64,000 nt of DNA, from the NCBI GenBank assembly GCA_030613505.1, contig JAUWLW010000005.1, positions 1 through 64,000 of the forward strand, written 5' to 3'. The notes under the pieces were generated by a model. That model was not told where the DNA came from and searched no databases. It was given only the letters and a program-made list of their open reading frames with translations. This document shows, piece after piece, positions 33,968-43,688 of the stretch. This stretch comes from Candidatus Zixiibacteriota bacterium. GTDB lineage: Bacteria; RBG-13-66-14; B26-G2; WVWN01. The number at the start of each line of letters is the position of its first letter. Position 1 is the first letter of the stretch. A program made the translations under genes and the position numbers.

Positions 33968-33971
33968 GACG

Positions 33972-36218
33972 TTAGTCCTCTTCGCCCGGGCCGCGATAAC
34001 CGCAGCTCTTCTTGGCGCAATACTTCCCGCGCTTCCCCTCAAGGAGGTACGGCGCGCCGCAGGCCGGGCATTCCTCATTTACCGGGACGGCGTTGGCGGT
34101 AAAGTCGCACTCCGGGTATTTCTCGCAGCCGTAAAAGCGGCGATTGCGCTTGCCCCGCCGCTCCACTACCTGGCCGCCGCACTTGGGGCACTTGGCGTCC
34201 ACTTTTTTACGAAGCGGGCGGGTGTTCTTGCACTCCGGGTAGTTGTCGCAAGCGAGGAACTCACCGTACCGGCCGCGCTTTACTACCATTGCGCCGCCGC
34301 ACTTCTCGCAAGTCTCGCCGGTGTCCTCGGCCTCGACCGCGACCACCTTACCGTCTTCGTCGCGTTCGAAGTTCATCGTCTGGCCGCAATCGGTATAATC
34401 CTCGCACCGCAAATACTTCCCGAACCTGCCCCACCGCACTTCCATCTTCCCGCCGCACTTGGGACAATCTACGTCGGTGCGCTCCGCCGCTTCGTCGCGC
34501 ACCGCGTCCATGACGTCGGCCGCCTGCGCCAGGTCGGCGGCGAACGGGCCGTAGAAGTCGGCCAGCACCGCGTCCCACTCCGCGCGGCCCTCCTCGACGG
34601 CGTCGAGCTGCGACTCCACCTTGGCCGTAAATTTCACGTCGAAGATGTCCGGGAAAGACGCCACGAGCAGCGCGTTCACCAACTTGCCGAGCTCGGTGGG
34701 GTAGAACGCCCGCCGGACGCGTTCGACGTACTTGCGGTCGATAATGGTCGCCACCGTGGGGGCGTACGTGCTGGGGCGGCCTATGCCGTACTTCTCCAGC
34801 GCCTGGACCAGCGACGCGTCGTTGTAGCGCGGGGGCGGCTTCGTGAAATGTTGCTCGGGCGTGGCGTCGGCCAACGAGACCTCGTCACCCGCCGCCAGCG
34901 AAGGCAGGAGCTCGCCGGCGCCGGTCTCGCGCGGCGTAACCTTCATGAAACCCGGAAACTTGAGCGCTTGCGTCAGCGCGCGGAAGAGGTACCCGCCGCC
35001 CTCAAGCGTAGCGGTCGCGGTGTCGAAGACGGCGTCCGCCATCTGCGACGCCACGAACGTGCGGTAGATAAGGTCGTACAGTTTAAACTGGTCGGGCGTG
35101 AGATGCTCCTTAACCGCTTCGGGCTCTCGCCCCGCGTCGGTGGGGCGAACGGCCTCGTGAGCTTCCTGGGCGCCGCGGCGGGAGCGATAGAAGCGCGGCT
35201 TGGCCGGTAAGTAATCGGAGCCGAACTGTTTTTCGATATGCTTCCGGCACGCGGCCGCCGCAGACGACGCCACCCGCACCGAATCGGTCCGCATGTAGGT
35301 TATAAGGCCCACGCGGTCGCCGCCGCCGACGTCGACGCCCTCGTAAAGCACCTGGGCCAGCGCCATGGTCTTTCTGCCGGTAAAGCCGAATTGCCTGGCC
35401 CCGGCTTGTTGCAGTTTACTCGTGGTGAACGGCGGTACCGGCGAACGGCGCTTCTCGCCGCGCTCGTACGCCGTGACGGTGAAGCGTTGCTTGAGTATCT
35501 TGTCGCGTTCGGCTTGCGCGTCGGCCTCGTTCGCCAGGCGGCGCCGGTATTTGACCAGCCGCCCGGGCGCCATCAACGTCTCGCCGTCTATGGAGACGAG
35601 CGACGCGGCGAAGCGCTCGCCGGCCGCCGTCTCGAATTCGGCCCCCAGAGTCCAATATTCATCGGCGACGAAGTTTTCGATTTCCTCTTCGCGCTCGCAG
35701 ATAAGCCGCACGGCCACGGACTGGACGCGGCCGGCGGAAAGGCCGGTCGTAACCTTCTTCCACAATATGGGGCTGACCTGGTACCCGACGAGGCGGTCCA
35801 GTATGCGGCGGGCCTGCTGCGCCGCGACCAGGCGGAGGTCCAGCTCGCGCGGTTCGGCCACCGCCGCCTTCACCGCCTCCGCCGTTATCTCGTTAAACGA
35901 TACGCGCCGCGCGCGGTCGCCGTTCAACTGTTGCGAGAGATGGTACGCTATGGCTTCGCCCTCGCGGTCCGGGTCCGTGGCCAAATAGATTACGTCCGCG
36001 GCCTCGGCCGCCTTGGCAAGGGTTTTCAATATTTTCTTCTGCGCCGGCGTGGATTCGTACGTGGGTTCGAAGCCCTTCGATACGTCGACGCCGAGCGAAG
36101 ACTTCGGGAGGTCCGCAACGTGGCCCTGGCAAGACTTTACGGCGTAACCCTTGCCGAGTATCTTGGCGATGGTCTTGACCTTAGCGGCCGATTCGACGAT
36201 TATTAATTTTTTACCCAT
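33972..36218 (-). CDS. topA: DNA topoisomerase I
   Basis: 748 residues. Relaxes negative supercoils through a 5'-phosphotyrosine. Toprim domain at the start (KLIIVESAAKVKTIAKILG, YLATDPDREGEAIAYHL), the catalytic Tyr in VGLITYMRTDSVRV, the ARQFGFTGRKTMALAQ hinge and YGIGRPSTYAPTVATI. The last 170 residues have four zinc-ribbon units: CPKCGG-MEVRWGRFGKYLRC, CEKCGG-AMVVKRGRYGEF, CPKCGG-QVVERRGKR and CPACGAPYLLEGKRGKYC. Downstream of dprA with a 10-bp gap, as in many bacteria. Confidence 0.96.
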   Translation of the reverse strand: MGKKLIIVESAAKVKTIAKILGKGYAVKSCQGHVADLPKSSLGVDVSKGFEPTYESTPAQKKILKTLAKAAEAADVIYLATDPDREGEAIAYHLSQQLNGDRARRVSFNEITAEAVKAAVAEPRELDLRLVAAQQARRILDRLVGYQVSPILWKKVTTGLSAGRVQSVAVRLICEREEEIENFVADEYWTLGAEFETAAGERFAASLVSIDGETLMAPGRLVKYRRRLANEADAQAERDKILKQRFTVTAYERGEKRRSPVPPFTTSKLQQAGARQFGFTGRKTMALAQVLYEGVDVGGGDRVGLITYMRTDSVRVASSAAAACRKHIEKQFGSDYLPAKPRFYRSRRGAQEAHEAVRPTDAGREPEAVKEHLTPDQFKLYDLIYRTFVASQMADAVFDTATATLEGGGYLFRALTQALKFPGFMKVTPRETGAGELLPSLAAGDEVSLADATPEQHFTKPPPRYNDASLVQALEKYGIGRPSTYAPTVATIIDRKYVERVRRAFYPTELGKLVNALLVASFPDIFDVKFTAKVESQLDAVEEGRAEWDAVLADFYGPFAADLAQAADVMDAVRDEAAERTDVDCPKCGGKMEVRWGRFGKYLRCEDYTDCGQTMNFERDEDGKVVAVEAEDTGETCEKCGGAMVVKRGRYGEFLACDNYPECKNTRPLRKKVDAKCPKCGGQVVERRGKRNRRFYGCEKYPECDFTANAVPVNEECPACGAPYLLEGKRGKYCAKKSCGYRGPGEED

Positions 36219-36228
36219 AAGGAATACG

Positions 36229-37347
36229 CTACATGAAGACGCGCCGGTAGTTATTACCCGGGAGCTTCTCGACCAGGCCGGCGATCTCGAGGGCCAACAA
36301 CGCGGCCGCGGCTCGAGACGGGTCCCACCCGGCGCGGGCCGCGACCTCGTCGGCCGGCATCGGTTCGCCGCCGACGTATTTTAAAAGCTCCTGCTCGTCG
36401 GCGCCCAACGACGCCACGTCTACCGTCGGCCCCGCCGCCCGGCGCCCTCCCGCGCGCGAAAATTGTGGCGCGACCTCCTCCAAGATTTCTTCGGCCGAGC
36501 CGACCGGCTTGGCGCCGCCCGCGATAAGCCGCCGGCAGCCGTCGCTCGCCGGCGAAAAGATGCTGCCCGGCACCGCGAAGACCTCCCGGCCTTGCTCCGC
36601 GGCGTGGTAGCCGGTTATGAGGGCGCCGCTACGCTCTCCCGCCTCAACGACCAGGACGCCGGTCGTCAGGCCGCTTATTATCCGGTTGCGGCGCGGGAAG
36701 TTCTGCGCTTCGGGGCGGGCCGACGGTGGAAACTCCGAAACGACGAGCCCTCTTTCGCATATTTCACCGTACAAGCTTTTGTTCTCGGACGGATAGACGA
36801 CGTCGGCGCCGCACCCGAGAACGGCGACCGTCACGCCGCCCGTCTTAAGCGCGGCCCGATGGGCGCAGGTATCTATGCCTCGCGCCATACCGCTCACGAT
36901 GGTTACGCCGGCCTCGGCGAGCGATTCGCATATGAACGCCGTCGCGCGTTCGCCGTAGTCGGTAGGCCGTCGCGTGCCCACGGCCGCGATGGCCGGCGGC
37001 GCCAAGCGGTCCAACGAGCCCAGATAATAAAGCACGGGCGGCGGGTCGTATATGGCGGCGAGCGGCTCCGGATAATCGTCGTCGCCCCATATAAGGCACC
37101 TCAAGCCCAAGGCCTCCGCTTGGGCCATCTCGTCCTCGACTTCCTTCCACCCGTCGAACGTGGCGAGCGCTCGCGCCCGTTCGTCGCCGACGCCCATAAC
37201 CGCGGCGAGCTCGTCGAAGGTTTTCGTAAAAACCGCCGCGGGGTTGCCGAAGGTTTCCAGAAGGCGCCGGAAAAATACGCTTCCGATGCCCGGTACGCGG
37301 GCCAAGGCCAACGTGGCCCGCACGCGCTCGTGCCGATCAGCCTCCAT
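36229..37347 (-). CDS. dprA: DNA-processing protein DprA
   Basis: 372 residues. Loads RecA on incoming single-stranded DNA during transformation. N-terminal helix-hairpin-helix/SAM-like part (ALARVPGIGSVFFRRLLETF), the Rossmann core with YPEPLAAIYDPPPVLYYLGS, AAVGTRRPTDYGERAT, IVSGMARGIDTCAHRAAL, FPRRNRIISGLTTGVLVVEA and the C-terminal winged-helix part (about 310-372). The full set of family motifs is present, so the gene appears intact. topA follows directly. Confidence 0.95.
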   Translation of the reverse strand: MEADRHERVRATLALARVPGIGSVFFRRLLETFGNPAAVFTKTFDELAAVMGVGDERARALATFDGWKEVEDEMAQAEALGLRCLIWGDDDYPEPLAAIYDPPPVLYYLGSLDRLAPPAIAAVGTRRPTDYGERATAFICESLAEAGVTIVSGMARGIDTCAHRAALKTGGVTVAVLGCGADVVYPSENKSLYGEICERGLVVSEFPPSARPEAQNFPRRNRIISGLTTGVLVVEAGERSGALITGYHAAEQGREVFAVPGSIFSPASDGCRRLIAGGAKPVGSAEEILEEVAPQFSRAGGRRAAGPTVDVASLGADEQELLKYVGGEPMPADEVAARAGWDPSRAAAALLALEIAGLVEKLPGNNYRRVFM

Positions 37348-37448
37348 TTAGGCCGGATTGTATTCGAAGCCGCCGGGGCTGTCAAGATAAAATTAACGAA
37401 TCGTATACGCTTGACCGCGTCGCCGCTGTATGTTATTCGTTAAAATCA

Positions 37449-38231
37449 ATGAATAGATTCCCCGTAACCTTGTCCATATTCGCGGTCTTTGCGGCCGCCG
37501 TCCTCGCGCAACAGGAGGGGACCGAACCCGAGCCCACGCCCACCGTTCAATATCTACCGGCCTACGTGTTCCCCGCGGTCTACGTGTACGGCGGCGCGGC
37601 GTGGGGGCCGTCGTACGACGCCGCGCCGGATATCACCGGGAGGGCCGCCGCCATCGGCCTGAACGAACCGCTCGGTGACATTGGAACGCTTTCCGCTATC
37701 GGCGTAACGTTCGACTTCTTCGTCGGCCCGTACGTTGCCGCCTCTCTCAAAATGACGCACGAACAGGCTCGCCGCCGTAAAACCGCTCTGAAATATGACT
37801 ACTTCACCTTTCCAAAAATGCCGCCGCCCCTCACGCCTTCGGGGCCCGTCGAGGAGCATCTCGCCTACAAATTCCAAAACATAGATTACAAAATAGCGCT
37901 CAAATACGTACCTTTCCCCCATTGGCCGGTTACGCCGTACGCGTCCGCGGGCGTGGGCGGCAACCTGACGTCGATGGACGTAGACGATCAGGTCTCGGAC
38001 GCCGTGCTTCAAAAACGCGAGGGCGGCGCCCTCTTGACGACGGGTTGGTTCCAACAGTACTCCTTCGACTGGGCCGTCTTCGCCGGTATCCAGGTGAACC
38101 TGGGCGACAACCTGTTCCTTATCACGGAATACAACTACGACCGCCAATTCCGCGAACACGAGGTCGCGGGCTACAAATACCGCACCGGCCTCCAAGGCCT
38201 TTACGCCGGCGGGGGATGGCGGTTCCTTTAG
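37449..38231 (+). CDS. Predicted outer-membrane beta-barrel protein
   Basis: 260 residues with a signal peptide (FPVTLSIFAVFAAAVLAQ). Alternating strands rich in Tyr, Gly and Phe, e.g. FPAVYVYGGAAWGPSY, VTPYASAGVGGNLTSM and FAGIQVNLGDNLFLITEYNY, with C-terminal YAGGGWRFL ending in a hydrophobic strand. This is the OmpW/OmpA-type small-barrel pattern. No specific family recognised. The glycosyltransferase gene follows after 12 bp and is probably co-transcribed. Confidence 0.75.
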   Translation: MNRFPVTLSIFAVFAAAVLAQQEGTEPEPTPTVQYLPAYVFPAVYVYGGAAWGPSYDAAPDITGRAAAIGLNEPLGDIGTLSAIGVTFDFFVGPYVAASLKMTHEQARRRKTALKYDYFTFPKMPPPLTPSGPVEEHLAYKFQNIDYKIALKYVPFPHWPVTPYASAGVGGNLTSMDVDDQVSDAVLQKREGGALLTTGWFQQYSFDWAVFAGIQVNLGDNLFLITEYNYDRQFREHEVAGYKYRTGLQGLYAGGGWRFL

Positions 38232-38243
38232 GTTAAACGTGCC

Positions 38244-39284
38244 ATGAGGCTTATCGCGATAAAGACCCACGCCGCCGGGGACCTCCTGCTGACAACGCCG
38301 GCCCTCCGCGCGCTGCGACGCGGCTTCCCGGAAGCCGACCTGGTCCTTTTGACGGGGCGAGCCAACGTCAACGTCGCCGGCGCGATCCCCGACGTGGACG
38401 CGTACATGTTCGTGGACGAGAAGGTCGCGTTCAAACCCAACCCCCTCACGACGTACCGGCTGGCCAAAGACGTTAAAAACTCCGGAGCGGACGTAGCGTT
38501 TCTCTTCCAACCGTGGCCGGGGTTGGCGCGAATACTACATTTGGGAGGCGCAACCGTGTACGCACCGTTTGCCGAACGGAAACCGCCCAGATACCTGGCG
38601 GGCGGCGCACCTTGGCAACCGAACGCCGACAAATATATCGCCCAAAATTACGTCGAGGTGGCCGAAGCGGCGGGCTGTGCCCGCGACGACTTACGACTCG
38701 ACTTCGTAATCCCGCACGGCGTCCCGACGGCGGCCGAAATCACCGGGATTAAAAAAAAGAAGAAGTACGTGGCGCTGGTGCCGTCGGGAGGGAGGAACCC
38801 GCGCGAAACCGTCGTCGCGAAAGTGCCGCCGGCGTACTTCTTCGTGGAGATCGCCGATTTTATCAAGAAAGAAACCGGCCGCCCCGTCGTGCTGGTGGGC
38901 GGACCGCACGACCGGGAGAGGTGCGCCGCCGTAGCCGCTAAAGCGGGTAACCCGAATGTCATAAACCTCGCCGGCAAAACGGATATATTCGAAAGCGCCA
39001 GGGTAATCGACGGCGCGGCCTACTTAATAACCGTCGACTCGCTACCCCTACACGTTGGCGTTGCCCTGAAGAAGCCAACCCTCGGCCTCTTCGCTCCCAC
39101 CAACCCGGACGCGCTCCTCCCCCGCGACGGACCCGCCGCGGCCGTCACCGCCGAATTGGAATGCGCCCCCTGCTACGCCAACGCGCCCTCCCCTCGCTGC
39201 AAACGCCCTTTCAAGTACGAATGCCGCGAACGCATCCCGCTAGCGCCGGTCAAAGAATATATCTTGAAGCGCGAGAAAAAATAA
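38244..39284 (+). CDS. Glycosyltransferase family 9 (heptosyltransferase-like)
   Basis: 346 residues. N-terminal HAAGDLLLTTPALRALRRGF, the usual GD-x-L-x-T-P-x-L-x-x-L start, a middle PWPGLARILHLGGATVYAPF, C-terminal domain with YVALVPSGGRNPRE, PVVLVGGPHDRERCAAVA, NVINLAGKTDIFE and the sugar-nucleotide site AYLITVDSLPLHVGVALKKP followed by LGLFAPTNPDALLP. Such enzymes transfer heptoses or similar sugars to lipopolysaccharide core in the inner leaflet. Four Cys near the C-terminus (CAPCYANAPSPRC...C) are conserved in the GT9 subset. Donor unknown. Confidence 0.9.
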   Translation: MRLIAIKTHAAGDLLLTTPALRALRRGFPEADLVLLTGRANVNVAGAIPDVDAYMFVDEKVAFKPNPLTTYRLAKDVKNSGADVAFLFQPWPGLARILHLGGATVYAPFAERKPPRYLAGGAPWQPNADKYIAQNYVEVAEAAGCARDDLRLDFVIPHGVPTAAEITGIKKKKKYVALVPSGGRNPRETVVAKVPPAYFFVEIADFIKKETGRPVVLVGGPHDRERCAAVAAKAGNPNVINLAGKTDIFESARVIDGAAYLITVDSLPLHVGVALKKPTLGLFAPTNPDALLPRDGPAAAVTAELECAPCYANAPSPRCKRPFKYECRERIPLAPVKEYILKREKK

Positions 39285-39425
39285 GTTATAATACATAATA
39301 TAAACAGTCATATTTACCGAAAACGGGCGGCGTTCCGGGATGCGCGAGCGATAAGCGGCTCGAGCCGAGAGGACTGCGGACGCTGGTCGCCCGACGTTCA
39401 ACGCTCGAGTTACGGGGAGAAAAGA

Positions 39426-40448
39426 ATGCGCGGTTGGATATTCTTAACGCTGGGGGCGGCGGCCGCGGCCCTGGTAATGTCCTGCGGCGAAGACGAGGTT
39501 ACGACCCCCACCGCTTCGGTGGGCTCCTGGACCGTCATCGAGCCGCCGTACGAAGGGGCGTGGACCCACTGCGACGTCCAAGCAGACGGCACCGTATGGG
39601 CAACGGTCCTTTTGGCGGACTCTAAACGCGCCGCGGTGGTCCGCTATAAAGACGGCGCCTGGGGCATAAAAAAATTCGAGCCCGTCGTCACGGAAGCGCT
39701 GAATGACATCCTCATGTTCGACGGCGGCCGCGGCTGGGCCTGCGGCAACGGCGGCGCGCTCCTCGATTACCGCGGCGGCCAATGGTTCCTCACCCGCCTT
39801 TACAACGATTTAGAATATCTGCACCTGGGCGGCGTCGACGCCTCCCACGTCTGGGTAAACGCCATCTCCCGGCCGTACGGCGTGCCGGCGATCTTCCACT
39901 ACGACGGCAGCCAATGGCGCGAGGCGGAGAAGCCGCGAGGTTATACGAGCTTCGGGCCATTTTACATGACGGCGGCCGACGCCGGCTTCATGGTCGCCCG
40001 GGGAGAAGCGGGCGACGAAGTCTTCAAGTTGCGCGGAACGCGTTGGGAGCCGGCTTTGACGTTCAACGAAAATCTGCATCTGTACGACATAGCCGGCGAC
40101 GGCGCCATAACGTACGCGGTGGGCGAACGCCGGCTGGCGAGGGAAAAGCTCGGCCGCGTCTACCAGCTGACGCCCGAGCTCCGGAACATTACGCCCGCCA
40201 TCCTGGCTTCGGAAGAATATTATTACCGGGCGTGTTACGCCGACCACCTCGGCGGCTTGTGGGTAGCCGCCGCGCCCTACCGCCCCATAACCGCGGTTTA
40301 TAGGCTGCTTTACTGGGACGGCCGGCGTTGGACGGAGGCCGCCGTGGCCAACAAGACGAGTGCCGTTCCCCGCTTCTTCGACATCGAATTCGTCGACGGC
40401 GCCGGCTGGGCCGTGGGCGGGACGACCTTCGCCCGCTATCGAAAGTAA
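39426..40448 (+). CDS. Lipoprotein, propeller-like, first of a tandem pair
   Basis: 340 residues. Lipobox VMSC, with Cys20 lipidated, then EDEVTTPT linker. The rest is built of short units ending in hydrophobic-G-hydrophobic strands and repeated Trp (GAWTHCDVQADGTVWATVLL, GGRGWACGNGGALLDYRGGQ, FHYDGSQWREAEKPRGYTSF, YWDGRRWTEAAVANKT, GAGWAVGGTTFARYRK), like a beta-propeller of the WD/YVTN type. About half identical to the next gene. Function unknown; probably attached to the outer or inner membrane facing the periplasm. Own terminator behind it. Confidence 0.83.
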   Translation: MRGWIFLTLGAAAAALVMSCGEDEVTTPTASVGSWTVIEPPYEGAWTHCDVQADGTVWATVLLADSKRAAVVRYKDGAWGIKKFEPVVTEALNDILMFDGGRGWACGNGGALLDYRGGQWFLTRLYNDLEYLHLGGVDASHVWVNAISRPYGVPAIFHYDGSQWREAEKPRGYTSFGPFYMTAADAGFMVARGEAGDEVFKLRGTRWEPALTFNENLHLYDIAGDGAITYAVGERRLAREKLGRVYQLTPELRNITPAILASEEYYYRACYADHLGGLWVAAAPYRPITAVYRLLYWDGRRWTEAAVANKTSAVPRFFDIEFVDGAGWAVGGTTFARYRK

Positions 40449-40462
40449 CGTTGAATTATATA

Positions 40463-40485
40463 GCCGGCCTTAAGGCCGGCTTTTT
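40463..40485 (+). terminator. Rho-independent terminator
   Basis: GCCGGCC-TTAA-GGCCGGC and five T, 14 bp behind the stop of the first lipoprotein. The same hairpin recurs at 41735-41758. Confidence 0.9.
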
Positions 40486-40700
40486 CTTTACGCGATATTA
40501 GCCCACCGGCCCATAATTTCCTCCGCCAACAGAGAGTATTGCCAAAATAACAGAAATATGTTAATAATATAACAAGCGGGGGCCGGCATTACCCACGAAT
40601 AGATAAATCTGGGATAGGCTCCCTACCCCGTCATTTTCTACGACCGGGGATAGAATGTCAACGGGCGCACCGCCGAGGGGTACGAATAAAAGGAGGGACC

Positions 40701-41726
40701 ATGAACTATACAAAAATCTGCGCGGCAGTCCTATCGTTCGCGGTTTTGACGATATGCTGCGGCGAAGAGGAAACTACCACGCCCGAGCTGGGGGCGTGGA
40801 CTTTTTTCGCGCCGCCGTACAAAGGCGCCTGGAACCATTGCGACGTCCAACCGGACGGTATTTTCTGGGGTGCGGTACGACTTGACGGCTCAGGCCGCGC
40901 CGCAATCGTGCGCTTCGACGGCGCGTCCTGGTCCAAAAGAGAATTCGAACCGTCGGTTACGGAAGCGTTGAACGCGGTCCTGATGTTCGCCGACGGCTCG
41001 GGATGGGCGTGCGGCAATAACGGCGCGCTGTTGGAACGCCGCGACGGCGAGTGGGAGTTGCACCGGCCTTACGACGACGTAGATTACTACTACCTTAGCG
41101 CGACAAGCTCCGCCCGCGTATGGGCGGTCGGCCAAGCGACCGTATATCCACGGAGCTATTTGCCGGTAATACTTTACTACGAAGGTGGCCGGTGGCACGA
41201 AGCCGCCAAACCGTCGGGTTATACAAGCTTCGGGCCGGTGGTCATTACGCCTAGCGGCGGGTACCTCGTAGCGCGCCGGAGCGAAGGCGACGAAATACTG
41301 CGCCTTTCCGGGAAGACGTGGGGGCAACCGGTAACGCTCGAGAGATCTCTCCGCTTATACGGCCTCGCGGCCGCCGGCGGCTATGCCTTCGCGGTAGGAG
41401 AGGAAAGGCCGAGCTCCGTAAAGCGCGGGGCGGTATTTCAGTTAACCCCGAGCGTCCGCGACATAACGCCCAACGTCCCTTCGCCCGCCGACTACTACTA
41501 CCGCGCGGCGTACGCTACTCCCGACGGACGCCTGTGGGTATCGGCGGCCCCGTACGGGCCCGGCGGTCGCGACTATAAACTACTTTACTGGGACGGCGAC
41601 GCCTGGTACGAAGCCGCGGTAACCAACCGAACGGGGATTACGACGCGCGTCTTCGAGTTCGGCTTCGCAACCGGCGCGGGGTGGGCCGTCGGCGGCGAAA
41701 CGTACGCTCGATACCAGGAACCGTAA
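40701..41726 (+). CDS. Lipoprotein, propeller-like, second of a tandem pair
   Basis: 341 residues, AGGAGG 7-8 nt before the ATG. Signal with lipobox LTICC; the first Cys of the pair is the likely lipid site. Same repeats and order as the gene at 39426 (PYKGAWNHCDVQPDGIFWGA, GSGWACGNNGALLERRDGEW, PSGYTSFGPVVITPSGGYLV, GAGWAVGGETYARYQE). Duplicate with divergence at many sites, so both copies seem kept by selection. Function unknown. Confidence 0.85.
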   Translation: MNYTKICAAVLSFAVLTICCGEEETTTPELGAWTFFAPPYKGAWNHCDVQPDGIFWGAVRLDGSGRAAIVRFDGASWSKREFEPSVTEALNAVLMFADGSGWACGNNGALLERRDGEWELHRPYDDVDYYYLSATSSARVWAVGQATVYPRSYLPVILYYEGGRWHEAAKPSGYTSFGPVVITPSGGYLVARRSEGDEILRLSGKTWGQPVTLERSLRLYGLAAAGGYAFAVGEERPSSVKRGAVFQLTPSVRDITPNVPSPADYYYRAAYATPDGRLWVSAAPYGPGGRDYKLLYWDGDAWYEAAVTNRTGITTRVFEFGFATGAGWAVGGETYARYQEP

Positions 41727-41734
41727 ATGCGAAA

Positions 41735-41758
41735 GCCGGCCTTAAGGCCGGCTTTTTT
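41735..41758. terminator. Rho-independent terminator shared with the end of rpiB
   Basis: GCCGGCC-TTAA-GGCCGGC and six T. It overlaps the last codon of rpiB on the other strand by 2 bp, so it also lies at the end of the rpiB transcript, where the T-run is poorer. Confidence 0.85.
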
Positions 41759-42206
41759 ATTTGGCGTAATCGCCCTCGATAGCTTTTATCTTGTCCACCC
41801 TTCGGGCGTGGCGGCCGCCCTCGAACGGCGTCTCGAGCCAAACGGCCAGCATCTCCCGGGCGTAATGGAAACCCGTCTGGTCTCCCGAGAGGACCAGGAC
41901 GTTGGCGTCGTTGTCGGCGCGCGTCAGCCGGGCCATGTAGACGGTCCAACATAGCGCCGCGCGGACGCCGGGCACCTTATTGGCCGCCATCGACATGCCG
42001 AGGCCGGTGGCGCACACCAGGACGCCGCGCTCGGCCTCGCCCCGCGCCACCGCCTCCGCCGCGGCCCGGCCGAAGTCCACGTAGTCGCACGACTCCTCGC
42101 CGTCGGTGCCGAAGTCGACGACGTCATGACCCATCTCCGCGGCGACGCCCTTCAAGTACTCTTTCAGCGGGTAGCCGCGGTGGTCGGCCGCGAAAGCTAT
42201 CTTCAT
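41757..42206 (-). CDS. rpiB: Ribose-5-phosphate isomerase B
   Basis: 149 residues. The ATG at 42206 overlaps the glyA stop as ATGA. Interconverts ribose and ribulose 5-phosphates. Family features: [60 protein letters not shown] with active-site Cys, [21 protein letters not shown]. Longer in-frame forms upstream fall inside glyA. Cotranslated with glyA, linking one-carbon and pentose metabolism in one operon. Confidence 0.94.
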   Translation of the reverse strand: MKIAFAADHRGYPLKEYLKGVAAEMGHDVVDFGTDGEESCDYVDFGRAAAEAVARGEAERGVLVCATGLGMSMAANKVPGVRAALCWTVYMARLTRADNDANVLVLSGDQTGFHYAREMLAVWLETPFEGGRHARRVDKIKAIEGDYAK

Positions 42207-43489
42207 GCCGCCATACCCCGTTTCTTCGCCTCCTCGACGTAGCGCGCTTTCATCTCGGCATACAGCGGGAAGCGCTCGCACAGCTCGCGCACCTCTTCGC
42301 GTACCTCCGCGACGACGACATCGTTCTCAATATCCTTCAGGACGCGAGCGATCATGTCGCCGATGGCCTCCATCTCCGGCTCCTTCATGCCGCGCGTCGT
42401 CAGCGCCGGCGTCCCGATGCGGATGCCGGAGGTAACGAACGGTTTCTGCGGGTCGAAGGGGATGGTGTTCTTGTTTACGGTGATGCCGGCGTCCTCCAGC
42501 CGCTTCTCGGCCACCTTGCCCGTCAGCTCGACCGGCCTGAGGTCCACCAGCATGAGGTGGGTGTCCGTTCCGCCGGAGACGATGCGCAGGCCGTTTTCGG
42601 CCAGGCGCGCCGCCAGCGCCGCGGCGTTGGCCACGATCTGCTTTTGGTAATCCTTGAACTCGGGCTTCAGCGCCTCGGCCAGACACACCGCCTTGGCCGC
42701 GATGACGTGCATCAGCGGGCCGCCCTGAATACCCGGGAAGACGACGCGGTCGAGGTCCTTGGCCAGCTCCTCCCGGCACATGATCATCCCGGCCCGGGGG
42801 CCACGCAGCGTCTTGTGGGTGGTGGTGGTTACGTAGTCGGCTATCCCCACCGGCGTGGGGTGGAGGCCGGTCGCGACCAGCCCCGCGATGTGGGCAATGT
42901 CCGCGACCATCACCGCGCCGACCTCGTCGCAGATCTCGCGGAACTTCGTGAAGTCTAGGATGCGCGGATAGGCGCTGGCGCCCACCATGACGAGCTTGGG
43001 CTTATGTTCGTGCGCCAGCTTGCGCAGCGCGTCGAAGTCGACGGTCTCGTCGTCCTCGCGCACGCCGTACTGGACGACGTTGAAGTATTTGCCCGAGAAG
43101 TTAATGGGGTGGCCGTGGCTCAGGTGGCCGCCGTGGCTGAGGTTCATCCCCAGCATGGTGTCGCCCGGCTCCATCACGGTGAAGTAAACGGCCATGTTGG
43201 CCTGGGTGCCGCAGTGAGGCTGGGCGTTCACGTGCTCGGCGCCGAAGAGTTCCTTGGCGCGCTCGATAGCGAGCGACTCGCCGACGTCGACGTACTGGCA
43301 GCCGCCGTAGTAGCGGCGCCCCGGGTAACCCTCGGCGTACTTGTTAGTCATTACGGAGCCGACGGTTTCGAGCACGGCCTCACTCACGAAGTTTTCGCTG
43401 GCGATAAGCTCCAGCGTTTCGCTCTGGCGCCGTATTTCCCCCAGGACCGCCGCGGCCACTTCCGGATCGGTTTCCCATAAGTGACTCAT
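42203..43489 (-). CDS. glyA: Serine hydroxymethyltransferase
   Basis: 428 residues, ATG at 43489 with GGAGG 7 nt upstream. Splits serine to glycine and methylene-THF, feeding the MTHFR fusion at 18413. Seen: [57 protein letters not shown], the PLP lysine in [14 protein letters not shown] and [10 protein letters not shown] near the end. Complete, typical length. Promoter about 30 bp upstream. Confidence 0.97.
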   Translation of the reverse strand: MSHLWETDPEVAAAVLGEIRRQSETLELIASENFVSEAVLETVGSVMTNKYAEGYPGRRYYGGCQYVDVGESLAIERAKELFGAEHVNAQPHCGTQANMAVYFTVMEPGDTMLGMNLSHGGHLSHGHPINFSGKYFNVVQYGVREDDETVDFDALRKLAHEHKPKLVMVGASAYPRILDFTKFREICDEVGAVMVADIAHIAGLVATGLHPTPVGIADYVTTTTHKTLRGPRAGMIMCREELAKDLDRVVFPGIQGGPLMHVIAAKAVCLAEALKPEFKDYQKQIVANAAALAARLAENGLRIVSGGTDTHLMLVDLRPVELTGKVAEKRLEDAGITVNKNTIPFDPQKPFVTSGIRIGTPALTTRGMKEPEMEAIGDMIARVLKDIENDVVVAEVREEVRELCERFPLYAEMKARYVEEAKKRGMAA

Positions 43490-43518
43490 ATTTAAACCTC
43501 CGACTGCTACCTCTCGTA

Positions 43519-43547
43519 AAAATAACACCGGCCCGTAGGCAAGTCAA
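43519..43547 (-). promoter_or_regulatory. Promoter of glyA-rpiB
   Basis: Minus strand TTGACT (43547-43542), 17 bp, TATTTT (43524-43519), 29 bp ahead of the ATG. Confidence 0.65.
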
Positions 43548-43636
43548 TCCTAATCCAGGACGGGATACGTGTAGCACGGCGCCGCCTAAACCTACTTATA
43601 AATTTAGAACACTTGCCAACAATTCAAAATTTCAGC

Positions 43637-43665
43637 TTGATTTTGATGGAGGCCGGCGTTATAAT
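43637..43665 (+). promoter_or_regulatory. Promoter of the outer-membrane gene cluster
   Basis: TTGATT, 17 bp and a perfect TATAAT, 23 bp ahead of the GTG at 43689, with AAGGGGG in between. Confidence 0.75.
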
Positions 43666-43688
43666 GCGAAATGTAAGGGGGTTACGAA

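Noticed and set aside
33021-35210. A 729-codon open frame on the plus strand across the CDF and topA genes
   Set aside because: It is wholly antisense to two clear genes, has Arg/Pro/Ala-rich shadow composition and no family motifs. GC-rich DNA gives such frames often.
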